Below, one piece after another: positions 1 through 7,974 of a stretch of DNA of 64,000 bases (its first letter is position 1; every line of letters starts with the position of its first letter). The notes beneath the pieces were generated by a model that did no database searches, had not been told where the DNA came from, and saw nothing but the letters and a program-made list of their open reading frames with translations. A program made the position numbers and the translations under genes. Source of the stretch: Timonella sp031979385 (GTDB lineage Bacteria > Actinomycetota > Actinomycetes > Actinomycetales > Cellulomonadaceae); NCBI GenBank assembly GCA_031979385.1, contig DALZEF010000001.1, positions 191,485 through 255,484 on the forward strand, read 5' to 3'.

Positions 1-1
1 T

Positions 2-817
2 GAGGCTGAACGACACGAGGACGTTGAACTGCGCCTCGCAGAGGGCACTAATGATGTCTCGCTGCAGATATCCCAAATCGAGGGTTTCATCAACGACAAG
101 GTCGATGCGATCGTGCTGCTCCCCTTTGACGGCGATGCCCTCACCGAGATCGCACTCGAAGCCATGCACGCCGGTATTCCGGTCATCAACGTCGACCGCG
201 AGTTCTCCAGTCCATTTGCCGCACGCACCACGGTACTCGGCGACAACTACGGCATGGGCGTGAGCGCCGGTTCGTACATTTGTCAGGAGCTAGGCAATCA
301 GTCAGATGCGGTCATCGCGGAGATCGCTGGAATCGATAACCTGCCGCTCACGCAGGAACGTTCGCGGGGCTTCGCCGATGCGCTGAGTGACTGCGGTCTG
401 TCCGTCTCCAACCGCGTGGCCGCGGACTTCACGGTGGCCGGTGGCGAGACGGCAACCGCGAACCTGCTCCAGTCCGCTCCGAAGATCGATGCGATCTGGA
501 ACCACGATGACGACCAGGGTGTCGGCGTCCTTGCTGCGATTGACGCTGCTGGCCGCGACGAGTTCTTCATGGTCGGTGGCGCTGGTTCGAAGAACGTCAT
601 GCAACACATCAAGGATGGCGACTCCGTACTGAAGGCGACCGTCATCTACCCGGCAACCCAGGCCGCTGACGGCATCCGTCTGGCTCGCCTTGTTGCGCAG
701 GACAAGTCCGTAAGCGACTTCGTGTCCCACACGGTGCCGCGTTACGTGCAGATGTACGCGCCGGTTGTCACGGTCGACAACGTCGACGAGTACATCAACG
801 ACGCGTTCGAGTCCTAA
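2..817 (+). CDS. Sugar ABC transporter substrate-binding protein, C-terminal part
   Basis: This is the 3' part of a gene that begins before the window; frame 2 is open from the first base and gives about 271 residues. The sequence has the type-1 periplasmic binding protein (ribose/LacI-like) fold pattern: a DAIVLLPFDGDAL-type helix entry, the GIPVINVDRE strand, a GVGVLAAIDAAG helix, and late on the ATVIYPATQAADGI hinge segment. These proteins capture a sugar or polyol outside the membrane and deliver it to an ABC permease, which is not seen here. It is followed after 62 bp by a dehydrogenase and an isomerase, so it probably feeds that pathway. Ligand unknown. Confidence 0.85.
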   Translation, partial: EAERHEDVELRLAEGTNDVSLQISQIEGFINDKVDAIVLLPFDGDALTEIALEAMHAGIPVINVDREFSSPFAARTTVLGDNYGMGVSAGSYICQELGNQSDAVIAEIAGIDNLPLTQERSRGFADALSDCGLSVSNRVAADFTVAGGETATANLLQSAPKIDAIWNHDDDQGVGVLAAIDAAGRDEFFMVGGAGSKNVMQHIKDGDSVLKATVIYPATQAADGIRLARLVAQDKSVSDFVSHTVPRYVQMYAPVVTVDNVDEYINDAFES

Positions 818-879
818 ACCACCAGCAGCGTTTCCGCGGGTCCCGTGCGGGACCCGCGGCCGCACGAAAGGACTCAAGC

Positions 880-2055
880 ATGTCCACTGAAACACAGCGT
901 GAACTCGGCGTCGCGATGATCGGCTATGCGTTCATGGGAGCCGCCCACTCACAGGGGTGGCGCACCGCGCCACACTTCTTCGACCTCCCGCTGCGACCTG
1001 CCATGCGGGTCGTTGCGGGTCGCAACCCGGACGGAGTCGCGGCCGCAGCCCAAAAACTGGGCTGGTCCGAATCGTCGACAAGCTGGAGTGACCTGCTCGA
1101 ACGAGACGACATCGACCTGATCGACATCTGCACGCCGGGCGATTCACACCGCGATATTGCGCTCGCCGCACTCGCCGCCGGCAAACACGTGCTGTGCGAG
1201 AAGCCGCTCGCCAATTCCGTTGCCGAGGCGCAGGAAATGGCGGATGCTGCGGAGCGTGCGGCGGCACGCGGCGTGGTTGCGATGGTCGGTTTCACTTATC
1301 GACGAGTCCCCGCTATTCAGTTGGCTCGCTCGCTTGTGGAGCAGGGCCGGTTGGGCACGATTCAGCACGTGCGGGCGCAGTACCTGCAGGACTGGCTCGC
1401 GGACCCGCGAGCGCCGCTGACCTGGCGTCTGGACAAGGAGAAGGCGGGCTCGGGGGCGCTCGGGGACATTGGCGCTCACATCATCGACCTGACGCAGTTC
1501 ATCACTGGGCAGCAGATCACCAACGTTTCGGGGGCGCTCAAGACTTTCGTGTCGGAGCGGCCCATCGCAGAGGATCTGTCTGGCTTGTCCGGCACCGCGG
1601 GAACGGACATGGGGCCGGTGACAGTGGATGACGCGGCGGTTTTCCTGGCTGAGCTTTCGGGCGGAGCGCTCGGTGTCTACGAGGCGACCCGGTTCGCACA
1701 TGGACGCAAAAATGCGATCCGCATTGAGATCAATGGTTCGCGGGGTTCGCTTGCGTTCGATTTCGAGGACATGAACGTCCTGCACTTCTTCGATGCCGCC
1801 GAGCCGTCCGAAACCGGTGGGTTCCGGCGCATCGTGGTCACCGAGCCTGAGCACGCTTATGTTGCCAACTGGTGGCCTGCCGGTCACGGGTTGGGGTACG
1901 AGCACGGGTTCACGCATCAGGTGGTCGACCTTGTCACGGCCATTGCGCAGGGCACGCAGCCGTCCCCATCCTTTACTGATGGGCTTTACGTGCAAAGGGT
2001 GCTCGATGCCGTGGAACGCAGTTCACATAGCCGTGCTGGCTGGACTGAAGTCTAG
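880..2055 (+). CDS. Gfo/Idh/MocA family NAD(P)-dependent oxidoreductase
   Basis: The 391-residue protein has an N-terminal Rossmann fold (GYAFMGAAHSQGW replaces the more usual GxGxxG start), then the family's DICTPGDSHRDIALAALAAGKHVLCEKPLA block at about residues 85-115, with the EKP catalytic lysine. The GALGDIGAHIIDL segment at about 190-205 is also typical, with the aspartate and histidine of the active site. Members oxidise or epimerise sugars and inositols using NAD(P). An AAGGAC-like ribosome site precedes the ATG. It lies between a sugar-binding protein and a TIM-barrel isomerase, so it is read as part of a sugar or polyol catabolic operon. The substrate cannot be told from sequence. 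Confidence 0.92.
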   Translation: MSTETQRELGVAMIGYAFMGAAHSQGWRTAPHFFDLPLRPAMRVVAGRNPDGVAAAAQKLGWSESSTSWSDLLERDDIDLIDICTPGDSHRDIALAALAAGKHVLCEKPLANSVAEAQEMADAAERAAARGVVAMVGFTYRRVPAIQLARSLVEQGRLGTIQHVRAQYLQDWLADPRAPLTWRLDKEKAGSGALGDIGAHIIDLTQFITGQQITNVSGALKTFVSERPIAEDLSGLSGTAGTDMGPVTVDDAAVFLAELSGGALGVYEATRFAHGRKNAIRIEINGSRGSLAFDFEDMNVLHFFDAAEPSETGGFRRIVVTEPEHAYVANWWPAGHGLGYEHGFTHQVVDLVTAIAQGTQPSPSFTDGLYVQRVLDAVERSSHSRAGWTEV

Positions 2056-2079
2056 TTGTTTTGAGATAAGGAGCTGAAG

Positions 2080-3081
2080 ATGTCTCGACCAATCACGTTG
2101 TTCACCGGCCAGTGGGCCGATCTACCGTTCGAGGAGGTAGCGCGACTCGCCTCAGAGTGGGGCTACGACGGCCTCGAAATCGCGTGCTGGGGTGACCACC
2201 TCGATCCGTGGCGTTGGGATGATGACGAATACGTCGCCGCCAAACTCGCAGTGCTGGAGAAGTACAACCTGAAGGTCTACGCGATCTCGAACCACCTGAA
2301 GGGGCAGGCCGTGTGCGACGACCCAATCGATCAACGCCACCGTGACATCCTGCCGGATGTGGTGTGGGGCGACGGCGATCCGGAGGGCGTGCGCCGTCGG
2401 GCTGCCGAGGAAATGAAGCACACGGCCCGGCTTGCCGCGAAACTCGGCGTCAAAACGGTGGTCGGGTTTACCGGCTCGGCCATCTGGAAGTACGTTGCCA
2501 TGTTCCCTCCGGTATCCCAAGAGGCGATCGACGCGGGTTACCAGGATTTCGCGGACCGCTGGAACCCAATCCTCGATGTGTTCGACGAGGTAGGAGTCCG
2601 TTTCGCGCACGAGGTACACCCCTCCGAAATCGCCTACGACTACTGGTCCACGGTGCGCACACTCGAGGCCATAGGGCACCGCGAGGCCTTCGGGCTGAAT
2701 TGGGATCCCAGCCACATGGTCTGGCAGGACATCGATCCGGTTGGTTTCCTGTGGGACTTCAAGGACCGCATCTACCACGTGGACTGCAAGGATACGAAGA
2801 AGCGGATGAACAACGGGCGTAACGGCCGGATGGGCTCCCATCTTGCCTGGGCTGATCCACGCCGCGGGTGGGACTTCATCTCAACCGGCCACGGTGACGT
2901 GCCGTGGGAGGACTCGTTCCGCATGCTCAACTCGATCGGCTATACCGGCCCGATCTCGATTGAGTGGGAGGACGCTGGGATGGATCGACTCGTCGGCGCA
3001 CCCGAGGCGCTTGAGTTTGTGCGGCGGTTGGCCTTCGATCAACCGGATGCTGCGTTTGATGCGGCGTTCTCCACCCGGTAG
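2080..3081 (+). CDS. Sugar phosphate isomerase/epimerase (xylose isomerase-like TIM barrel)
   Basis: The 333-residue protein matches the AP-endonuclease-2/xylose-isomerase-like barrel family (IolE/IolH-type). Visible marks are the opening EVARLASEWGYDGLEIA strand-helix, the metal-ligand region FAHEVHPSEIAYDYW at about residues 177-191, GLNWDPSHMVW with its conserved aspartate and histidine at about 207-217, IYHVDCKD, and a closing ISIEWEDAGMD. A good AAGGAG site lies 7 bp before the ATG, and the gene starts 24 bp after the dehydrogenase, so the two are probably cotranscribed. It presumably isomerises or dehydrates the keto product of the dehydrogenase; the exact reaction is not clear. Confidence 0.88.
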   Translation: MSRPITLFTGQWADLPFEEVARLASEWGYDGLEIACWGDHLDPWRWDDDEYVAAKLAVLEKYNLKVYAISNHLKGQAVCDDPIDQRHRDILPDVVWGDGDPEGVRRRAAEEMKHTARLAAKLGVKTVVGFTGSAIWKYVAMFPPVSQEAIDAGYQDFADRWNPILDVFDEVGVRFAHEVHPSEIAYDYWSTVRTLEAIGHREAFGLNWDPSHMVWQDIDPVGFLWDFKDRIYHVDCKDTKKRMNNGRNGRMGSHLAWADPRRGWDFISTGHGDVPWEDSFRMLNSIGYTGPISIEWEDAGMDRLVGAPEALEFVRRLAFDQPDAAFDAAFSTR

Positions 3082-3102
3082 CGCCCATCGTTACCGCATA
3101 GT

Positions 3103-3176
3103 AACCAGCATGGTGATTTTCCGGGACTAGGGCCGTTTTTCTTGGTTGGTGTTACCGGAAAGTCACCATGTTGGTT
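3103..3176. repeat. Imperfect inverted repeat between convergent genes
   Basis: Arms at 3103-3124 and 3155-3176 are reverse complements at 20 of 22 positions with a 30-base loop. It lies between the 3' ends of the isomerase gene and cca, where a bidirectional terminator would be expected. There is no run of T directly after the right arm, so a decayed mobile element end is also possible. Confidence 0.55.
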
Positions 3177-3287
3177 TAGATTCGATGCCCCAGACTCCTG
3201 CCCAGCGCAAGGTGGGGCTGGAACAAACCCTACTCGTCGGCAATCAGACAACAAAAACGTCACCGACCGTCCAAAAGAACCCACACA

Positions 3288-4793
3288 CTAGTTGTCGTAC
3301 GTGCGCGTGCCCTCAAACTGATCCGCATTCGAAGCCCACCATTCGAGCAGGCGCTCGCGCGCCACATCCTCGCCCAGTGGACCTTCATCAAGGCGCACCG
3401 ACATGAGGAACTTGTAGGCTGCGCCCACTGCTCGACCAGGCTTGATGCCAAGAATGGACATAATCTGCGCACCATCAAGGTCCGGACGGATAGCATCCAA
3501 TTCCTCTTGAGCCGCCAACTGCTCAATCCGTGCTTCAAGCGAATCGTAGGCTGCCGAGAGCCTGCGGGCCTTGTTTTTGTTGCGGGTGGTGCAGTCGGCG
3601 CGGGTCAACCGGTGCAAGCGTTCCAGGAGTGGACCGGCGTCGGTGACGTAGCGGCGTACCGCCGAGTCGGTCCACGCACCGTCTCCGTAGCCGTGGAAGC
3701 GCAGGTGCAACTCGACCAGACGGGAGACGGCCTTGGTGGTTTCCTTGTCGTACTTGAGTTCCCGCATGCGCTTGGCGGTCATCTTCGCGCCCACCAGTTC
3801 GTGGTGGTGGAAGGACACGGTCCCGTTGGCCTCGAACTTGCGGGTTGCTGGCTTGCCGATGTCGTGGAGCAGCGCGGCCAGACGCAACACCAGGTCGGGG
3901 CCTGGGACCGGTCCATCAGAGTCGGTTTCAAGGTCGATGGCCTGTTGAAGCACGGTCATGGAGTGGGAGAACACGTCCTTGTGGCGGTTGTGCTCATCCG
4001 TGGCTGCCTTCATGCCGGGCAGTTCGGGCAGTACTTGATCAGCGAGGCCGCAGTCAACGAGGACCGTGAGCCCACGCACAGGGTCTGCGGACAGCACAAG
4101 CTTGTTGAGTTCGTCGCGAACACGCTCGGCAGACACGATCTTGATCCGCTCAGCCATCTCCACGATTGCCTCGAACGCCGATCCCTCCACTGAGAATCCA
4201 AGCTGCCCTGCAAAGCGGGCGGCACGCATCATGCGCAGGGGGTCGTCGTCAAAAGATTTGACTGCCTCGATTGGGGTACGCAGCACTCCAGCAGCCAAAT
4301 CCCGCACCCCATCGAAGGGGTCCACAAACTCTAGGTCGGGCACTCGGATAGCCATGGCGTTCACAGTGAAGTCTCGGCGTGAAAGGTCCCCCTCGATGTT
4401 GTCGCCAAACACCACCAGCGGCTTGCGGGAAGCGGGGTCGTATTCGTCGGTGCGGTAGGTGGTGATCTCGACAACGATCTCCTCTCCTCCATCCCGTGCG
4501 AACCGCTTGGCTCCAATGGTCCCGAACTCCTTGCCGATGTCCCACACGGCGTCACCCCACTGGCTGAGCAGGGCGAGGGTCTCATCGGGAGAAGCAGAGG
4601 TGGTGAAGTCGAGGTCGTTAGAAGACCGGCCCAGAAGCGCGTCACGTACCGGACCGCCAACGATGGCAAGTTCGTGGCCAGCCTTCTTGAAAACCTCGCC
4701 GAGTTCTACAACGGTGGGGTTCATGTGCGCCAGTACGGCGGACACACGCCGCTGCAGAAGATCGAGGGTTTCGGACTGTGACTGGGATGACAC
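3288..4793 (-). CDS. cca: CCA tRNA nucleotidyltransferase
   Basis: The 501-residue enzyme adds or repairs the 3' CCA of tRNA. The N-terminal nucleotidyltransferase signature GGPVRDALLGR followed by the NDLDF metal-binding aspartates is at about residues 41-58; the RRDFTVNAMA and RMMRAARFAGQLGF motifs of class II enzymes follow, and an HD phosphohydrolase-like motif (LLHDIGKPATR, then HHHELVGA) lies at about 310-335. The C-terminal HD extension is usual in actinobacteria. It is divergent from the NUDIX gene (233 bp apart), as in many actinobacterial origin regions, and convergent with the isomerase. Confidence 0.95.
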   Translation of the reverse strand: MSSQSQSETLDLLQRRVSAVLAHMNPTVVELGEVFKKAGHELAIVGGPVRDALLGRSSNDLDFTTSASPDETLALLSQWGDAVWDIGKEFGTIGAKRFARDGGEEIVVEITTYRTDEYDPASRKPLVVFGDNIEGDLSRRDFTVNAMAIRVPDLEFVDPFDGVRDLAAGVLRTPIEAVKSFDDDPLRMMRAARFAGQLGFSVEGSAFEAIVEMAERIKIVSAERVRDELNKLVLSADPVRGLTVLVDCGLADQVLPELPGMKAATDEHNRHKDVFSHSMTVLQQAIDLETDSDGPVPGPDLVLRLAALLHDIGKPATRKFEANGTVSFHHHELVGAKMTAKRMRELKYDKETTKAVSRLVELHLRFHGYGDGAWTDSAVRRYVTDAGPLLERLHRLTRADCTTRNKNKARRLSAAYDSLEARIEQLAAQEELDAIRPDLDGAQIMSILGIKPGRAVGAAYKFLMSVRLDEGPLGEDVARERLLEWWASNADQFEGTRTYDN

Positions 4794-4892
4794 GCAAGTC
4801 TCCTGGGTAGTGCGCCCTCCACGATGTGAATCGAGTGGGCTGCGCTTGGGTTGGACCGTTACGCAGGCAAACTAGGCTGCCGACCTGACGGC

Positions 4893-4910
4893 GCCTCGTA
4901 TGCGAGGCTT
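4893..4910. other. Small hairpin in the cca/NUDIX divergent promoter region
   Basis: GCCTCG-TATG-CGAGGC is a 6-bp stem with a 4-base loop, between the two divergent start codons. It could be an operator or a leader hairpin. No clear promoter hexamers were identified in 4794-5026. Confidence 0.3.
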
Positions 4911-5026
4911 AAAACGAACTGAACTTAAAAAGTCTGCCACATCCGCTGACAGATTTGGTGGTGAATGTGGGGGGTCTTACGGGTAGCCGCACCACAAAGT
5001 CAGGCAGATAAAGATATGGTTGCAAT

Positions 5027-5686
5027 ATGTCCACCAACAAGCGCCCCAACGACCGTACTGCGGTCCCCGCGCCCCCAGGTGGTCACCCCTTGAGGATAAA
5101 CCCGAATCGCCCGCGCTACGCCCCGGTCGTGCATAACAATCCGTCTGTGAACTCGAGTGATCTTCCCGTGGTTGAGGAAACCTCGGCTGGTGGTCTCGTG
5201 GTGAAGCACGAGTTCGGCACGTTCTACGCGGCCGTGATCGCTCGCCGCAACCGCGCGGGTCGGCTCGAATGGTGTCTTCCAAAGGGGCACCTTGAGGGGG
5301 AGGAAACGGCTGAGGAAGCCGCGATCCGTGAGATCCAGGAGGAGACTGGAATCACGGGTGAGATTCGTCGCGCTTTGGGCAAGATCGACTACTGGTTCAC
5401 GGGCGATGATCGCCGCGTGCACAAGGTCGTGCACCACTTCTTACTTGATGCGATTGGTGGTTATTTGACTGTTGAGGGCGATCCGGATTCCGAGGCGGAT
5501 GACGTGGAATGGATTGCATTTGAGCGGCTACCAGAGCGTTTAAGCTACCCGAATGAGCGGCGCTTGGCCGCGCTCGCTCATGAGTTGCTGCTGCATCGTC
5601 GGGCAGAGAATCTGCGCCGACTGCATGCCCCTTCTATGGGTTCGTTCTCGCAAGATGACGAATCGCGGTCATCGGCGGGACAATAG
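5027..5686 (+). CDS. NUDIX hydrolase
   Basis: The 219-residue protein carries a complete Nudix box at about residues 88-110: GHLEGEETAEEAAIREIQEE then TG, matching Gx5Ex7REUxEExGU. An unstructured Pro/Asn-rich N-terminus of about 45 residues precedes it. Family members cleave nucleoside diphosphate derivatives; in actinobacteria this copy is routinely found next to cca and murJ, but its substrate is not established. The stop codon is five bases before the next ATG, so cotranscription with the DUF6049 gene is likely unless the hairpin at 5724 interrupts it. Confidence 0.93.
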   Translation: MSTNKRPNDRTAVPAPPGGHPLRINPNRPRYAPVVHNNPSVNSSDLPVVEETSAGGLVVKHEFGTFYAAVIARRNRAGRLEWCLPKGHLEGEETAEEAAIREIQEETGITGEIRRALGKIDYWFTGDDRRVHKVVHHFLLDAIGGYLTVEGDPDSEADDVEWIAFERLPERLSYPNERRLAALAHELLLHRRAENLRRLHAPSMGSFSQDDESRSSAGQ

Positions 5687-5691
5687 GGACG

Positions 5692-7974
5692 ATGCTCTTA
5701 CACAGACGAGAACCGATTACAGCAAAGAGTGCACGGTACGTGCACTCTTTTGTTGCTGTGGTGTTGTTCGCGTGCGCCGTGCTGATGGCGGCACCGGCAA
5801 CGCCGGCGCATTCGCTTCCCGACGAGCCCTCACCCTCGTCCGTCACTCCGGCCTCGTCGTCGCAGATCTTGCAGTCCTACTCCTATTCGAGTGGGATGCC
5901 GCTGGCCAGCACCGTGGGAAGGACGGTGGAGCAGCCCGGTTCAAAACGGTCGATGATGGAACTCTCCGAGCTCTCGCCGACTCTGGTCGAGCAGGACGAT
6001 GAACTGCGCGCCTCACTGCGGGTCACAAACACCACAAGCCAGCCAATCAGCAGCGCAACGGTTCATTTCAACATGACTCGTGTTCGGTTTATGACTCGAT
6101 CCGGCCTAGACGTGTGGGATGCTCAGGAACTCGAGGATGCGGGCGGCACGCGCCTCATGTCGGAGACTCTTGACGAGGTTCTTGAGCCGGGTAGCACGGC
6201 TTCGTTCCAGTTCAAGGTAGATGCACGGCAGTTTGGCCTGCTGACTGGCCTTGAAGGATGGGGTCCGCGCGGTATCACGTTCGAACTCGTGGGGGATGTG
6301 GAAGGCCAGACGCAGCGCATCGATGCGTTCTACACCTATGTGCTGTGGTATCCGGCCGCAGATGCGGTTGAGCAGAATCTGAGCGTTGCGACGGTGGCCG
6401 CGATCACCGGTGTCACGTCCGATCCATTGGACCCGGATGCCAATGTCGGTCAGGTTCTTGCACAGACCGGATCAGATGAGCGTCTCCCCCGGGTGCTCAA
6501 GGCGGTAGAGAACTCCGAGCACGTTGGGCTTGCCGTCGATGCGGCAACGATCCAATCCATCCAGGACGCAGCCACTGTCACGACCGAGGACGAGTCCACA
6601 TCGGAAGAGGCCGCAGCCGAAACGGTTGAGAGCACTCAGGCTTCGTTTGAGCAGGGAGTGGCAAGCCGCTGGGTGGATGGGTTCCTAGAGGTCGCGCCCA
6701 AGCATGAGTTACTCTCCCTTCCGACCTTTGACGCGAGTTTCGCCCCCTACCTCGCCACTGCCGCGGACGTTCCCACCCCGCGAACAAGCGCCTATGGGGC
6801 ACTCGGAGATCTTTCCTTCACCTCACCCATCGCATGGCCAGTTGCGAGTGACTTCAGCACTTCCGTTCTGAATCGAGCTGCGTCTTCGGGGTATCCCATC
6901 ACCGTTGCGCAGTCTCAGGTGCTCACCGACAGCGAGGCTGTGTCGTACACGCGCTCGGGTACCTTCAAAACCGAAGAGGACTCTGAGACAACTGTGTTCG
7001 ATGCGGACGAGCGCATCACCGAGCTCCTGCTCAACCCGGGCACCGAAAACCCGATTCAAGCACGTCAACGGCTCATCGCGGAACTAGCGGTGCTGTCGAA
7101 GGAACGACCAAACGAGCACCGCAACGTGGTGATTGCATTGGATCGATCGTGGAGTCCCGATCCTGCAGTCGCGCAAGCCCAGTTGACGGCCATCTCCGGG
7201 TTACCGTGGATCCGGACTGCCGGATTGAGCGAACTTGCGGGTCAGGAACAGCCCGTTGATGCTGAACGTGTGACTGTAGCCTCACCGCAGAGTCCCGCAT
7301 TGTTCGCGCAGGGGGAGTTTGCGCAGTTGCGCGATAACCAGCGAGCTCTCGTACGGTTCGCAACGGTCACTGAGGATCCCTCACTGATCACTGAACCGCA
7401 CTGGCGTGCGGTCTCGCGCCTGACAAGTCAGGCATGGTACTCAAACACCTCTGAACATGCGACAGCGGTTGCCGCGTTCAACGAGTCTGTTTCCGGAGTC
7501 ATGAACTCCATCAATATCGTGCCAAGCAGCGACATCAATATGATCAGCACGGGGGCGGAAATCCCGCTCACAGTGCAGAACAACCTGGATCAGGATGTCT
7601 CGTTCGCGGTTCAGTTGAGTCCCTCGGACTCACGTTTGCAGGCTCCGACGACTCTCCCCGTGCAGATCACGGCAAGCTCAACGCAGTCGATCCGCATTCC
7701 AGTCACGGCGGTTGGTTCTGGAAACGTCGAGGTGAAGGTCCAGATTCTCGACGAGTCCGGCAAGTATGTGGCCACGTCCGGTGTGTTCCGAGTGCGGGTA
7801 CGTGCGGACTGGGAGAATGTGGGCACGGGCGTGGTCCTCGGGCTTCTCGCACTCCTCCTTGCCGGAGGTATCTGGCGTACGGTGCGCCGCGGTCATTCCG
7901 AACGGCGAGTCTCGGCACTGGACTCCAAAGAGGCTCTTGCCCTCGTTGAGGCGGAAGCTGAGGAACGCAAGTGA
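5692..7974 (+). CDS. DUF6049 family secreted, membrane-anchored protein
   Basis: The 760-residue protein has an N-terminal signal segment (VAVVLFACAVLMAAPATPAHS, about residues 22-42), a long extracellular region, and a single C-terminal transmembrane helix (GVVLGLLALLLAGGIWRTV, about 715-735) with a short basic cytoplasmic tail. Two Ig-like or beta-rich parts are suggested by the LRASLRVTNTTSQPI segment near the start and the ISTGAEIPLTVQNNLDQDV segment near the end. It belongs to the actinobacterial DUF6049 family, encoded just upstream of murJ, and is presumably an envelope protein linked to peptidoglycan assembly; its function is unknown. A strong hairpin lies inside its first 60 bases, so a GTG start at 5740 is an alternative. 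Its last 4 bases overlap murJ. Confidence 0.88.
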   Translation: MLLHRREPITAKSARYVHSFVAVVLFACAVLMAAPATPAHSLPDEPSPSSVTPASSSQILQSYSYSSGMPLASTVGRTVEQPGSKRSMMELSELSPTLVEQDDELRASLRVTNTTSQPISSATVHFNMTRVRFMTRSGLDVWDAQELEDAGGTRLMSETLDEVLEPGSTASFQFKVDARQFGLLTGLEGWGPRGITFELVGDVEGQTQRIDAFYTYVLWYPAADAVEQNLSVATVAAITGVTSDPLDPDANVGQVLAQTGSDERLPRVLKAVENSEHVGLAVDAATIQSIQDAATVTTEDESTSEEAAAETVESTQASFEQGVASRWVDGFLEVAPKHELLSLPTFDASFAPYLATAADVPTPRTSAYGALGDLSFTSPIAWPVASDFSTSVLNRAASSGYPITVAQSQVLTDSEAVSYTRSGTFKTEEDSETTVFDADERITELLLNPGTENPIQARQRLIAELAVLSKERPNEHRNVVIALDRSWSPDPAVAQAQLTAISGLPWIRTAGLSELAGQEQPVDAERVTVASPQSPALFAQGEFAQLRDNQRALVRFATVTEDPSLITEPHWRAVSRLTSQAWYSNTSEHATAVAAFNESVSGVMNSINIVPSSDINMISTGAEIPLTVQNNLDQDVSFAVQLSPSDSRLQAPTTLPVQITASSTQSIRIPVTAVGSGNVEVKVQILDESGKYVATSGVFRVRVRADWENVGTGVVLGLLALLLAGGIWRTVRRGHSERRVSALDSKEALALVEAEAEERK
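5724..5750 (+). terminator. Hairpin in the first codons of the DUF6049 gene
   Basis: Twelve-base perfect arms (5724-5735 and 5739-5750) enclose a 3-base loop, and the right arm ends in TTTT. It looks like an intrinsic terminator or attenuator after the NUDIX gene but falls inside the annotated signal-peptide coding region. Confidence 0.55.
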
